Below, piece after piece: positions 32,796 to 42,035 of a stretch of 64,000 nucleotides of DNA (positions within the stretch are counted from its first letter, which is position 1; the number at the start of each line of letters is the position of its first letter). Under the pieces are notes generated by a model. It searched no databases. It was not told where the DNA came from and worked only from the letters and a program-made list of their open reading frames with translations. The stretch covers positions 1-64,000 of the forward strand of contig WRHR01000004.1 in the NCBI GenBank assembly GCA_009783145.1, in the 5' to 3' direction. This DNA is from Alphaproteobacteria bacterium. GTDB taxonomy: Bacteria; Pseudomonadota; Alphaproteobacteria; Rs-D84. Made by a program: the position numbers and the translations under genes.

Positions 32796-32831
32796 CCCAC
32801 CCTTCGCTAAAGCTACGGGCGGCAAGCCAAA
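32796..32831. repeat. GC-rich palindromic repeat downstream of tRNA-Cys
   Basis: ccacccttcgctaaagctacgggcgg, then caagccaaaaatt. The same succession lies 3' of tRNA-Val. It is preceded by ccgacccaggcc, a 12-base copy of the tRNA-Cys 3' part. Confidence 0.7.
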
Positions 32832-32835
32832 AATT

Positions 32836-32857
32836 AAAATCGCCGCAAGGCGATTTT
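32836..32857. terminator. Bidirectional terminator
   Basis: Stem aaaatcgcc with ggcgatttt and GCAA loop; serves the minus-strand gene ending at 32864. Confidence 0.75.
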
Positions 32858-32863
32858 TTACAA

Positions 32864-33139
32864 CTATCGCTGCAGGTGAAGTTGTTCCAACAACCAGAAC
32901 CAAACTTGTTCCGGTGAAGCCGAGCAGCTATTATGTCCGGCGGTGAGAAAACGCACCTGTCCCCCGTCGACAAGCATTGCCGCCGCAATGTGCGAGCCTT
33001 TGCTTTCAGCGCGCAGCCCGGTCGCATTGATAGGATAGCCGAGATTGTGTTGCGTAACCTTTGCCCCCGCAAAAAATGCCTTGATCGAATCAAGAGGATT
33101 GATAGAGGGTTGCTGTGGCGCTGTATATTGTATCATCAT
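32864..33139 (-). CDS. Hypothetical protein, 91 aa
   Basis: Unrecognised small protein starting MMIQYTAPQQPS, with a Gly/Ala-rich centre (GGQVRFLTAGHNSC) and a Trp-containing C-terminus. AAAGG precedes ATG at 33139, a near-consensus promoter lies upstream and a terminator follows, so a monocistronic gene is likely. A longer upstream extension of the frame is not needed. Confidence 0.6.
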   Translation of the reverse strand: MMIQYTAPQQPSINPLDSIKAFFAGAKVTQHNLGYPINATGLRAESKGSHIAAAMLVDGGQVRFLTAGHNSCSASPEQVWFWLLEQLHLQR

Positions 33140-33164
33140 AATGTTGCCTTTATTTTTAATTGTA

Positions 33165-33192
33165 CATATAGCAGATAAATTCGCGTTGTCAA
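33165..33192 (-). promoter_or_regulatory. Promoter of the 91-aa gene
   Basis: TTGACA (33187-33192) and TATATG (33165-33170) on the minus strand, spacer 16. Confidence 0.65.
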
Positions 33193-33274
33193 GTTTTTGC
33201 AAGAAACAAAAATCGCGCCGACAGGCGCGAAGGCGCGAAGCGCAAACAAGATATTTTTCAGCAAATGTAATGAA

Positions 33275-33334
33275 TGCGGGCGGAAAAGACGGCGTAGTGT
33301 ATGAATAATACATGGGTCGTCTTTTCCGCCCGCA
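33275..33334. repeat. Perfect 17-bp palindrome after infB
   Basis: Arms 33275-33291 and 33318-33334, starting tgcgggcggaa, with a smaller inner stem in the loop. It begins 23 bases past the infB stop and has no T-run, so it is a very stable 3' hairpin or a MITE-like remnant. Confidence 0.8.
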
Positions 33335-33357
33335 GGCATACCGGTTGGGTAATTAGT

Positions 33358-35742
33358 TTAGAGAGTGGCTTTTACATTCTCCACCTCATAACATTCAACC
33401 CTGTCCCCCTCTTTAAGGTCATTATATTTATCGAAACTCATTCCGAATTCCGTGCCTACCCCTACTTCCTTCACTTCATTCTTTTCGCGTTTGAGCATAC
33501 CTATCTTGCCGTCGTAAATCACGACATTGTCGCGCAGCAAGCGCACGAAAGCGTCTTTCTTTATCACGCCTTCGGTAACGCGGCAGCCCGCGACGCGCGT
33601 GCCCTTGCCGACCGTAAATAGTGCGATGACATCCGCGTATCCGATAAAGGTCTCGCGGCGTTCCGGCGCAAGTTTTCCCGACAGTATTTCTTTCAATTCG
33701 TCAGTAATGCGGTACACGACCGAGTGATAGCGTATATCAACATTATTCTGGCGCGCCATTTCGCGCACCGCCGCATCCGCGCGCACATTGAACGCGATAA
33801 TAACCGCGCCGCTGGCGGTCGCCAAGCGTATATCGCCCTCGGTAATCTGCCCGACGCCGGCGGACAGCAAATCAATCCCCGCTTTTTCCGAGCCGACGTT
33901 TTTCAGCATATCGCGGATTGCTTCCACGCTGCCCTGCACGTCAGCGCGCAGTATAATCGGCAGCAACAGCTTTTTATTATCATCGCGTTTTGCAAACAGT
34001 TCTTCCAGCGACGAACGTTTTACAGTATTCGCGCGGTCTTTTTCTTTTTGTGCGCGATATGCAGCGACTTCGCGGGTCTGCGCCTCGTTCTCCAATACAT
34101 TTAAAGTATCGCCTGCGTTCGGCACGTTTTCAAGTCCCAGAATAATTGCAGGTTGTCCGGGACCAACGGATTTTATGCGTGTGCCGGCGGAGTTTATAAG
34201 TCCGCGTATGCGGCCAAAGGTCTCGCCCACGACGAACGCATCGCCAATGCCCAGAGTTCCTTGCTGTATCAAAACAGTCGCAGTCGCGCCCAGACCTTTT
34301 TCCTGCTTGGCCTCTACCACCACACCCACTGCGGGCATGTCGGGGTCGGCTTTCAGATCCATAATGTCCGCCTGCAGCAGAATAGCGTCTTCCAATTTAT
34401 CCAAGTTTATTTTCTTGGTTGCGGAAATCTCAACGGCTTGAACTTCGCCGCCCATTTCTTCCACCTGCACTTCGTATTGCAGCAAATCGGTTTTGACCTT
34501 TTGCGGGTTGGCATCGGGCAAATCTGTCTTGTTGATCGCAACAATGAACGGAACCCGTGCCGCGCGGATGTGGTTGATTGCCTCGACCGTCTGAGGCATT
34601 ATGGAATCGTTCGCCGCGACCACCAGAACCACTATATCCGCCATATTCGCGCCGCGCGCGCGCATCGCCGTGAAAGTCTCGTGCCCCGGAGTATCCAGGA
34701 AAGTTATCATTTTCCCGGACTTTGATTTTACCTCGTAAGCCGACACGTGCTGAGTTATTCCGCCCGCCTCTCCGGCCGCAACATTCGCATTGCGGAACGC
34801 GTCCAGCAGAGATGTTTTTCCATGGTCGACGTGTCCCACCACCGTAACGACTGGCGCGCGTTGTTTTAAATGTTCCGGCGTCGCTGCGCGGTTCAGTAAA
34901 TCTTCATAAGGCGCATGCGATACTCGTTTTACAGTTGCGCCGAATTCCGTTGCCACCAATTCGGCCGTGTCCGCGTCGATTGCTTGGTTCTGGGACGCCA
35001 TCATCCCCATTTCCATAAGTTTTTTGACGACATTTCCGACTTTCTCGGCCATGGCAGCAGCCAAGTCTTTTACGACGATCGAATCTCCCAAGACAACCTC
35101 GCGCGCGATTTTTTGCGGTTGAGTAAACATTGCGCGGGCTTTGTCGCGAAAGCGCTTCAAAGAAGCCTCGGAGCGGCGGCGATTGCTCCCCCGGATTTCG
35201 ATTTCCTCTTCTTCCCCGCCGCCTATGACTATATCGTGAATGGAGATTTTTCCCTTGGAAAAATCTTTCTTTTTCTCGGCATCGCCGCCGCGTCCGCCGC
35301 GTCCGCGTTTTCTTTCTTCCGCATCATCGCGAGACGCGAGACGCGAAACGCGAGACGCGCCAACGCCCGATTCATCTCCACGCGTTTCGCGTTTCGCGTT
35401 TCGCGTCTCGTCTTCATCGGTAGCTTTCGCGCTCAGCTTTTCTTTTACGGCTTCGTATTCTTCAGACTCGCGGGCTATTTCGGCCTCGCGCGCGGCGCGG
35501 GATGCGGCGTCCGCGGCTTCGCGCAGTCTGCGATCTTCTTCTTTGGCGCGCGCGGCCTCTAAAACTGCGCGCAGCTTTTCATCGGCCGCGCTTTTGGGCG
35601 CGTTCGGCGCGCGCGGCTCGTCCCGCAGCTCCATGGATCCCGGCATAGCAACCCGACGGCGCCGTTCTACGAAAACAGCGTCGCCTTTCTTGCTTTGCAC
35701 CGCATCGGTGGTAACTGATTTACCAAGTGTCAATGTTGCCAT
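33358..35742 (-). CDS. infB: Translation initiation factor IF-2
   Basis: A 794-residue GTPase that brings fMet-tRNA to the ribosome. G1 motif GHVDHGKTS starts at residue 303, G3 is DTPGHE, G4 NKTD. The N-terminal part is charged and low-complexity; residues about 112-138 are encoded by a full heptamer hairpin. GGAG lies before the ATG. It follows nusA on the same strand; rimP and ylxR, usual neighbours, are absent. Confidence 0.96.
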   Translation of the reverse strand: MATLTLGKSVTTDAVQSKKGDAVFVERRRRVAMPGSMELRDEPRAPNAPKSAADEKLRAVLEAARAKEEDRRLREAADAASRAAREAEIARESEEYEAVKEKLSAKATDEDETRNAKRETRGDESGVGASRVSRLASRDDAEERKRGRGGRGGDAEKKKDFSKGKISIHDIVIGGGEEEEIEIRGSNRRRSEASLKRFRDKARAMFTQPQKIAREVVLGDSIVVKDLAAAMAEKVGNVVKKLMEMGMMASQNQAIDADTAELVATEFGATVKRVSHAPYEDLLNRAATPEHLKQRAPVVTVVGHVDHGKTSLLDAFRNANVAAGEAGGITQHVSAYEVKSKSGKMITFLDTPGHETFTAMRARGANMADIVVLVVAANDSIMPQTVEAINHIRAARVPFIVAINKTDLPDANPQKVKTDLLQYEVQVEEMGGEVQAVEISATKKINLDKLEDAILLQADIMDLKADPDMPAVGVVVEAKQEKGLGATATVLIQQGTLGIGDAFVVGETFGRIRGLINSAGTRIKSVGPGQPAIILGLENVPNAGDTLNVLENEAQTREVAAYRAQKEKDRANTVKRSSLEELFAKRDDNKKLLLPIILRADVQGSVEAIRDMLKNVGSEKAGIDLLSAGVGQITEGDIRLATASGAVIIAFNVRADAAVREMARQNNVDIRYHSVVYRITDELKEILSGKLAPERRETFIGYADVIALFTVGKGTRVAGCRVTEGVIKKDAFVRLLRDNVVIYDGKIGMLKREKNEVKEVGVGTEFGMSFDKYNDLKEGDRVECYEVENVKATL
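35329..35410. repeat. Heptamer hairpin inside infB (gcgagac type)
   Basis: Left arm 35329-35356, right arm 35381-35410, in frame in the flexible N-terminal part. Same word family as in topA and truB. Confidence 0.9.
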
Positions 35743-35766
35743 AAAAAATTACTCCGTAATTTTTTA

Positions 35767-35847
35767 AGTTATAAATTATAAGTTATAAGTTATAATCATT
35801 CGGCGTTGCGCGGAATATTATAACTTACCCTTTATAACTTATAACTT
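35767..35847. repeat. Inverted pair of 7-bp arrays between nusA and infB (ttataac type)
   Basis: Arms 35767-35796 and 35815-35847. The loop contains cattcggcgttgcgcgg, which is related to the loops at 41969-41987 and 49359-49378. Confidence 0.9.
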
Positions 35848-35852
35848 TTTTA

Positions 35853-37409
35853 CTATTCCTCGTCCTGCGTTATTCCGAACGCGACTTCGCGCGCCTTCAT
35901 TATGATGCGCGACGCCAGACGCCCGGACATATTGTCTTCGCCCAAGATTTCTATCAGCTCGTCAGACGCCAAGTCGGCCAAATCTTCCAGGCTCTGTATC
36001 CCCGCCTCGCCCAGCTTCATTATAGTTGGGCGTTTCACAAAGTCAAAGCGCAGCAGGTCGTCTTTCATCCCCAGCTTGTGTCCTTCGTCCAGATAGTCCT
36101 GTTCTATCTTTTCCAGATAAGTCTTCGCGCGGTTCTGCAACTCGGTCGCAATTTCCGCGTTAAAGCCCTCGATAGTCTCCAATTCGCGCAGCTCTACGAA
36201 TGCGACTTCCTCTATCGTGCGGAAGCCTTCGGTTATCAGCAAATGCGCGATCATCTCATCAACGTCCAGGCCCTTTATAAACAGCTCGGTCTTTTCTTTA
36301 AACTCGCGACTACGGCGTTCCTGTTCTTCCTGCTCGTTCATAACGTCGATATTCCAGCCCGTCAGCTGAGACGCCAAGCGAACATTCTGTCCGCGTCGGC
36401 CGATAGCCAAGGATTGCTGGTCTTCGTTCACCACAACCGCAGCGGTATGGGTGTCTTCGTCCACTATGATTTTCGCAACCTTTGCCGGCTGCATGGAATT
36501 GACGATAAATACTGCCGGATCCTCGGAATACAGAATCACGTCGATCTTTTCGCCATGGCATTCGTTGATGACCGGCTGTATGCGGGTTCCCTTTATACCA
36601 ACCGTCATGCCGACCGCGTCGATGGACGGGTCGTCCGTGGTGACCGCAATCTTGGCATGAGAGCCGGGAGCGCGGGCAACGGACTTGATTTTAATAACGC
36701 CTTCGTAAATTTCCGGCACTTCCTGGACGAATAGTTTTTCCATGAACATCGGATGAGTCCTGGTCAGGAATATCTGCGGGCCGCTGTTGCTGCGCGCCAC
36801 ATCCATAATCAGCGCACGCACACGGTCGCCGGCGCTCAGGCGCTCGCCCGGTATCAGTTCCGTTCCCTTGATGTATCCTTCGGCCTTGCCGTTGATATCG
36901 ACGAAGACGTTTCCGAATTCTATGCGTTTCACGATGCCGTTCACTATATCGCCGATGTTGTCCTTAAATTCTTCATATTGGCGACCTTTTTCTGCGTCCC
37001 TAACGCGCGCGGTCATAATCTGACGCGCGGTCTGAAACGCCATGCGGCCGAATTCCGGTTCGGGCAGCTGATCTTCCACCTGATCGCCGACCTTGGGGTC
37101 CGGCGCGTATTTCTTCGCCTGCGCCACGGTCAGCATTGTGTTGGAGTTGTACAAAGGCTCTCCCAGTTCGTCCATACCGACGGATTCCGGAGACTCTATG
37201 ACATCGAATAAGCGCCGGACGCGGATCGCGCCGTTTTTATGGTCTATGTCGGCGACGATATTGAATTCTTCGCCGTATTTCTGCTTGGCGATTTTGGCGA
37301 TTGCAGCCTCTAAACTTTCGAACACGATCTCGCGGTCGATCTGCTTTTCTTGCGCTAAGCTTTCAATAGCCAACAGCAAATCCTGACGCGGCATAGACAC
37401 GAATGACAT
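35853..37409 (-). CDS. nusA: Transcription termination/antitermination factor NusA
   Basis: A 518-residue protein with N-terminal RNA-polymerase-binding domain, S1 domain (GDIVNGIVKRIEFGNVFVDI), two KH domains (IKGTRIQPVINECHGEKIDV and IGRRGQNVRLASQLTGW) and C-terminal helix-hairpin-helix repeats. AAAGGAG precedes the ATG. Its leader contains a promoter, a terminator-like hairpin and a 6-bp-word palindrome, so premature termination may regulate the nusA-infB operon. Confidence 0.96.
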   Translation of the reverse strand: MSFVSMPRQDLLLAIESLAQEKQIDREIVFESLEAAIAKIAKQKYGEEFNIVADIDHKNGAIRVRRLFDVIESPESVGMDELGEPLYNSNTMLTVAQAKKYAPDPKVGDQVEDQLPEPEFGRMAFQTARQIMTARVRDAEKGRQYEEFKDNIGDIVNGIVKRIEFGNVFVDINGKAEGYIKGTELIPGERLSAGDRVRALIMDVARSNSGPQIFLTRTHPMFMEKLFVQEVPEIYEGVIKIKSVARAPGSHAKIAVTTDDPSIDAVGMTVGIKGTRIQPVINECHGEKIDVILYSEDPAVFIVNSMQPAKVAKIIVDEDTHTAAVVVNEDQQSLAIGRRGQNVRLASQLTGWNIDVMNEQEEQERRSREFKEKTELFIKGLDVDEMIAHLLITEGFRTIEEVAFVELRELETIEGFNAEIATELQNRAKTYLEKIEQDYLDEGHKLGMKDDLLRFDFVKRPTIMKLGEAGIQSLEDLADLASDELIEILGEDNMSGRLASRIIMKAREVAFGITQDEE

Positions 37410-37428
37410 TTTTTACTCCTTTATGTGC

Positions 37429-37490
37429 AAGTGAATGTGCAGGTGCGGGTGTTTTTCATATTTGTACTTCACCTGCACTTGCACTTTCAC
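37429..37490. repeat. Inverted pair of 6-bp arrays in the nusA leader (gtgcag type)
   Basis: gtgcaa, gtgaat, gtgcag, gtgcgg on one side and cacctg, cacttg, cacttt on the other. The only 6-bp family in the window. Confidence 0.8.
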
Positions 37491-37491
37491 G

Positions 37492-37518
37492 AAAAAAGCG
37501 GAACTTTTTCAAGTCCGC
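37492..37518 (-). terminator. Terminator-like hairpin in the nusA leader
   Basis: On the minus strand GCGGACTT ... AAGTTCCGC is followed by six T's. It lies only about 20-45 bases after the promoter and no other minus-strand gene lies upstream, so it should act on nusA transcription. Confidence 0.65.
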
Positions 37519-37544
37519 CTTAAATATTTATTAAAGACATATTG

Positions 37545-37573
37545 ATTTTATACACCGAATCGTGGAAAATCAA
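37545..37573 (-). promoter_or_regulatory. Promoter of nusA
   Basis: TTGATT (37568-37573), 17-base spacer, TAAAAT (37545-37550) on the minus strand. Same boxes and spacing as the pal promoter. Confidence 0.7.
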
Positions 37574-37620
37574 GAAAAATATGATATAATTATCATTCGA
37601 CGGGAATGTAGGAAAAGTTC

Positions 37621-38970
37621 ATGAAGAAATCATTTATCTATGCTCTATGCTCTATGCTCTATGCTCTGCCGGCAAATGCCGCAAGCGACTGCGCGTCGCG
37701 CCGAATAGTGCCGGACGGGACGCTGGACCTGCAGCAGGTCGTAGAGCTGGGGCTGTGCCGCAATCCGCAGACGGCCGCTGCGTATCTGTCGGCCGAATCC
37801 GCGAGATTGTCCAAGAATACCGGCTATGCGCCATACCTGCCGTCGGTGGATGCTTCCGTTTCCGCGACGAAGCGGCTGCGCAACAAGCAATGGAGCGATA
37901 TACAATCCGGGGCGGCGCTGTCGGCCAGTTGGCTGATATTCGACTTTGGCAAGCGTTTGGCGGACTTGAATCAAATGGCGGCGGTCTGGCGCGCTACGGG
38001 ATTCGATTACAGCAATACGGTCCAGAATTACGTCTATGAAATCGTGGCGGCCTATTACGGAATGCTGAGCACGGATGCGGAAGTAAGGGCGTCCACGGAC
38101 TTGGTTGCGGTCGCGCGCGTGGCGAAAGATACCGCGGATAAAAAATTCAAGGCCGGCGCGGTGGCCAAGGCCGATGTGCTGAAGGCGGATACTATGCTGG
38201 CCTCCCGCGAATTAGAGCTGCAGCGCGCGCTGGGAAATCGCGAAATCGCAAAAGGCCGTCTGCTTTATCTGCTATCGTTCCCCCAGGAACAGGAATTAAA
38301 AATCGCTGACATGCCGGCAAAATTCGGCGGACAAGCGGAATTCAAGACAATATCGGAATTGATTGAAACTGCGCGGCGGCAGCGCCCGGATCTGCTGTCG
38401 GCGGAAGAATCTTCGAATGCGGCCTGGCACAGGCGCAATTCAGCTTTTTTGAGAAATCTGCCCTCTATCTCGGCATCCGGCCAGTTGTCTTATGATTTTG
38501 ACAACAACTATGACGATTACGGCGCGGGCCCCAACGACAGGCTGGGGGCAAGCATTGGCATCCGCGCGTCGATGCCTATATTCGCGGGATTTTCCAATGT
38601 CTATAACCTGCGCGCGCGCCAAGCCGATTACGAGCGCGCGAAAGAACAACAGCGCGCCAAGGAAGACTTTGTGGCGATGGACATCTGGACGGCATATCAG
38701 AACTATCAGACCGCGCAAAAGGTATTGGAGCAGACGGATGCGTTGCTGAAGTCCGCGACCGAGTCCGAGCGCGTGGTAAGCGGAATGTACAAGGTCGGTC
38801 GCGCGACTATGCTGGATTGGCAGACCCAGCAGGCGGAACTGGCATCCGCGCAGAGGCAGAATATCACGGCGCGGTATGACTTGTATATCAAGCGTGCGGC
38901 GCTGGCGCTTGCGGCCGGGGAACTGAAAGAGAATCTGGAGACTGGTAAAGAAAATGGCGAAGAAAATTAA
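37621..38970 (+). CDS. tolC: TolC-family outer-membrane channel protein
   Basis: A 449-residue outer-membrane factor with signal peptide, two repeated helical halves (DSARLSKN-like start; KFKAGAVAKADVLKADTMLASRELEL and YKVGRATMLDWQTQQAELASAQR) typical of TolC. It should form the exit duct for the MacAB-like pump encoded downstream. The signal peptide (YALCSMLYALPANA) is largely encoded by four perfect tctatgc copies. AGGAAA lies before the ATG. The stop overlaps the next gene by 17 bases. Confidence 0.9.
   Translation: MKKSFIYALCSMLYALPANAASDCASRRIVPDGTLDLQQVVELGLCRNPQTAAAYLSAESARLSKNTGYAPYLPSVDASVSATKRLRNKQWSDIQSGAALSASWLIFDFGKRLADLNQMAAVWRATGFDYSNTVQNYVYEIVAAYYGMLSTDAEVRASTDLVAVARVAKDTADKKFKAGAVAKADVLKADTMLASRELELQRALGNREIAKGRLLYLLSFPQEQELKIADMPAKFGGQAEFKTISELIETARRQRPDLLSAEESSNAAWHRRNSAFLRNLPSISASGQLSYDFDNNYDDYGAGPNDRLGASIGIRASMPIFAGFSNVYNLRARQADYERAKEQQRAKEDFVAMDIWTAYQNYQTAQKVLEQTDALLKSATESERVVSGMYKVGRATMLDWQTQQAELASAQRQNITARYDLYIKRAALALAAGELKENLETGKENGEEN
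37637..37664. repeat. 7-bp array in the tolC signal peptide (tctatgc x4)
   Basis: Four identical copies, in frame, coding the hydrophobic core. Confidence 0.9.
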
Positions 38971-39913
38971 AGTTGTTTTGGATTACTTGGGCGAGATAGA
39001 AAAACACGCATTGGCGCAATTGCCGGCATCACGGTTCGAGCTGGTCCGCGCCAAACGCGTAAAGAAAGACGAAGCGGAGCGCAAGGCCAATCTTGCGGGC
39101 GCGGATGCGGTATATTTCCGCGGAGATGATTTTTATTCCGACTTTGTTCTGCGCGGGAACCCAAACCTTAAACTGGCGGTGTATGGCGGAACGGGATATC
39201 AGCAATATATTGACGTCGATGCGGCCACGAAACATGGAATCGCGGTTATCGCGACCCCGGGCCTGAATGCGAATGCCGTCGCCGAGTATGCCGTCGCAAT
39301 GGCGCTGGACGCGGTGCGCAAGGTTTCGTTTTACAACTCCGATATAAAGAATGGCAAGAAAAAAATCCTGGTTACAAACGAGATAAGCGCGCTTAAAATC
39401 GGGCTTATCGGGCATGGAAACATCAACCGCAGGGTGGACGCGATTTTTCAGGGCGGCTTTGGCGCGGATGTCAGATTCTGGGACTATGCGGACAAAACTT
39501 CTACGCCTTTGAATAGAATCTTGAAAGAAAGCGATATTGTTATAATCGCGATAACGGAAAACGCGCAGACTCGGGGTTTTCTGAACAAAGCGCGGATCGC
39601 GATGATGAAGAAAGGCGCGGTATTGATAAACCCGGCGCGCCCCGGACTGGTTGATGCCAATGCTTTATACGCCGCGCTGAAATCGGAAAAGCTGTCCGCG
39701 GCGGCGTTTGATGGTATGCCGGAAGGTAGCATACGCGCGAAGCTGCTGGCCCTGTCGGACGATAGGTTTATCGCCAGCCCGCATATCGCGGCGCGCACGC
39801 TCCAGGCGCTGCATGCCACCGATATGGCGGCGCTGAAAAGCATCGCGGAGTTTTTTAAGACCGGAAAGTCGAAGCTGATAATAAATCCGGAGTATAAAAA
39901 ATTTACGATTTAA
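38954..39913 (+). CDS. D-2-hydroxyacid dehydrogenase-family protein
   Basis: A 319-residue NAD-binding oxidoreductase of the D-2-hydroxyacid dehydrogenase family: Rossmann motif IGLIGHGNI, the conserved arginine in NPARPGLVD and the catalytic histidine in SPHIAA. The substrate is unknown; the glutamate of the usual R-E-H triad is not obvious. The gene starts inside the end of tolC (17-base overlap) and lies within the export operon, an unusual place. The stop codon is part of a 7-bp array. Confidence 0.75.
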   Translation: MAKKIKVVLDYLGEIEKHALAQLPASRFELVRAKRVKKDEAERKANLAGADAVYFRGDDFYSDFVLRGNPNLKLAVYGGTGYQQYIDVDAATKHGIAVIATPGLNANAVAEYAVAMALDAVRKVSFYNSDIKNGKKKILVTNEISALKIGLIGHGNINRRVDAIFQGGFGADVRFWDYADKTSTPLNRILKESDIVIIAITENAQTRGFLNKARIAMMKKGAVLINPARPGLVDANALYAALKSEKLSAAAFDGMPEGSIRAKLLALSDDRFIASPHIAARTLQALHATDMAALKSIAEFFKTGKSKLIINPEYKKFTI

Positions 39914-39967
39914 GATTTGCGATTTACGATTTGTTGGGAGTAAAATCGTAATTCGTAAATCGTAAAT
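39901..39967. repeat. Inverted pair of 7-bp arrays before macA (atttacg/aaatcgt)
   Basis: Loop gttgggagt; the loop is almost the same as at 59113-59124. Confidence 0.9.
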
Positions 39968-39984
39968 AATGGCAGGAGAGAGAA

Positions 39985-41226
39985 ATGAAAAAATTTAGTT
40001 TTAAGAAATTATTCGAAAAAATCTGGCTTCGGAAATGGTGGATCATAGTCGGGCTTTGCGCCGTTCTGGCCGGACTGTATTTTTACGGCGGCCCCGCCAA
40101 GAAAAACGACGGACAGTTCGCGACCGTTCCGATTACTCGCGGCAACCTGAAGCAAGTGGTGACCGCGACCGGCGAAATCCGTCCTGTGAATACCATCAAG
40201 GTGGGATCCCAGGTTTCCGGAATAATAGAAGAGATTTTCGTCGATTATAACGATGTCGTGAAAAAAGGCGATATCCTGTTGAAAATAGACCCGTCGGTCC
40301 TGCAGGCCAGGGTGGACGAGACCAAGGCCGCGCTTGAATCGGCCGAGGCCCAGGCGCGCAAAGCCGCGTCGGATTATACGCGCTCGCGCACGTTGTTTGC
40401 GGACGGTTTTATCGCTCGCGCCGAGTTGGAGAATGACGAGACTAATTTCAAGACTTCCGAACAGCGAGTGAATCAGGCAAAGTCTCAGCACGAACAGGCA
40501 ATGACCAATCTGGGCTATGCGACGATCACCAGCCCTGTCGACGGCACCGTGATTTCGCGCAAGGTGGATAAAGGCCAAACGGTTGCCGCGTCGTTCCAAG
40601 CGCCTGACTTATTCGAAATCGCCGAAGACTTGTCGAAGATGCAGATTCAAACATCCGTTTCCGAAGCCGACATAGGCATGATAAAAGTCGGCCAGTCCGT
40701 CACATTCACCGTCGACGCGTACCCGTCCCAGACTTTTGTCGGCGCGGTCCAGCAGATACGCCTTTCGCCTACGACCACCAGCAATGTCGTGGTCTATACC
40801 GTGGTTATCGACGTTGATAACTCCGACCTGCGCCTGATGCCCGGAATGACGGCTTTCGTGACGATAGTAGTGGAAGAGAAGAATGACGTATGGAAGGCCG
40901 CGAATGCCGGATTCCTGGTTCGCGACCTTAAATCCTTGTCCGAAGACCCGCGCGTGCAATCCGGGGATATGACCGGACGCAATACTTTGCTGATTCAAAG
41001 GGACGCCGATAAGGGAAAACCGGAAATGATATTAATACCTTATAAAAAGGGCTTGGTCGCGGCCACCGAGACCGAGATAGTGCCGGAAGGCGATGCGGCG
41101 CTTAAAGCCGGCGATAGGGTCGTAACCGGCAAGCTGGGCCAGCAGTCCAATGCTACCGGCGGGCAGCAATTCGGCGCTCGCCAGGGGGGCATGGGCGGCG
41201 GTATGGGCGGGGGCAGAGGCAGATAA
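39985..41226 (+). CDS. macA: MacA-like periplasmic adaptor (HlyD/RND adaptor family)
   Basis: A 413-residue membrane-fusion protein: N-terminal membrane anchor (about 20-38), split lipoyl domain (VKVGSQVSGIIEEIFVDYNDVVKKGD and ATITSPVDGTVISRKVDKGQ), helical hairpin that contacts TolC, and beta-barrel domain. The C-terminus is Gly/Met/Arg-rich (GGMGGGMGGGRGR), which is not usual. It links the MacB-type ATPase and permease encoded next with the TolC protein. Confidence 0.88.
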   Translation: MKKFSFKKLFEKIWLRKWWIIVGLCAVLAGLYFYGGPAKKNDGQFATVPITRGNLKQVVTATGEIRPVNTIKVGSQVSGIIEEIFVDYNDVVKKGDILLKIDPSVLQARVDETKAALESAEAQARKAASDYTRSRTLFADGFIARAELENDETNFKTSEQRVNQAKSQHEQAMTNLGYATITSPVDGTVISRKVDKGQTVAASFQAPDLFEIAEDLSKMQIQTSVSEADIGMIKVGQSVTFTVDAYPSQTFVGAVQQIRLSPTTTSNVVVYTVVIDVDNSDLRLMPGMTAFVTIVVEEKNDVWKAANAGFLVRDLKSLSEDPRVQSGDMTGRNTLLIQRDADKGKPEMILIPYKKGLVAATETEIVPEGDAALKAGDRVVTGKLGQQSNATGGQQFGARQGGMGGGMGGGRGR

Positions 41227-41945
41227 TGTCTAAAGAACCTCTAATCATTTCGCTGCAGAAAATCAACAAAAGCTTTCCCATGGAAGTGGGGGGAGAACAA
41301 CAGGTCCTGTTTGACGTCAATTTTGACATCCGCGCCGGCGAATTCGTATCGATCATGGGGCCGTCGGGGTCGGGAAAATCTACTTGCATGAATATCATCG
41401 GCGCGCTGGATACGCCGTCAAGCGGAACTTATAAGCTTTATGGCAACGACATCACCAACATGACCTCGGACGAGCTGGCGATAGCCCGCAACGAATATAT
41501 CGGCTTTGTGTTTCAGAACTTTAACCTGCTGACCAAGCGCAGCGTTCTGGACAATGTCATGCTGCCTCTGATATATCGCGGAATGTCTCCGGACGAGCGC
41601 GCGCGGCGCGCGCGCAAGATGATCGACGCCGTGGGCCTTGAAAAGTTCGAATCCTATCTGCCGACGCAGCTATCGGGCGGAATGCGCCAGAGGGTCGCGA
41701 TCGCGAGGGCGCTTGCCGGAGAGCCGAAATTGATACTCGCGGACGAGCCCACCGGGAATCTCGACAGCAAGATGGGGCATGAAATCCTGGAGATGTTCAA
41801 AAAGCTGAACAAGGATCTGGGGATAACGATAATAATGATTACGCACGAGTTCGATATAGCGAAACATACGCGGCGCCTGATTCATATCCGCGACGGCCGC
41901 ATAACGCACGATGGTCCGGTACCGAAGGACGATAGGAAGTTATAA
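41226..41945 (+). CDS. MacB/LolD-type ABC transporter ATPase
   Basis: A 239-residue ABC ATPase: Walker A GPSGSGKST, Q-loop FQNFNLL, signature LSGGMRQRVAIARAL, Walker B LILADEPTGNLD and H-loop ITHE. It overlaps macA by one base. In classical MacB the ATPase and permease are one chain; here they are two genes. The last codons and stop are in a 7-bp array. Confidence 0.92.
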   Translation: MSKEPLIISLQKINKSFPMEVGGEQQVLFDVNFDIRAGEFVSIMGPSGSGKSTCMNIIGALDTPSSGTYKLYGNDITNMTSDELAIARNEYIGFVFQNFNLLTKRSVLDNVMLPLIYRGMSPDERARRARKMIDAVGLEKFESYLPTQLSGGMRQRVAIARALAGEPKLILADEPTGNLDSKMGHEILEMFKKLNKDLGITIIMITHEFDIAKHTRRLIHIRDGRITHDGPVPKDDRKL

Positions 41946-42017
41946 AGGATAAGTTATAAGTTATAATGTATCGAGCCGCGCCGAATTATTATAACTTATC
42001 CTTTATAACTTATAACT
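41939..42017. repeat. Inverted pair of 7-bp arrays (ttataac type) in the macAB operon
   Basis: Arms 41939-41968 and 41988-42017 with a loop containing gagccgcgccgaa. It sits between the ATPase and permease genes. Confidence 0.9.
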
Positions 42018-42035
42018 AAAAATGCGGAGCATTTT

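Noticed and set aside
33193-33274. Additional GC palindrome (cgccgacaggcgcgaaggcgcgaagcgc)
   Set aside because: Too irregular to assign with confidence to the ccttggcgaagg family.
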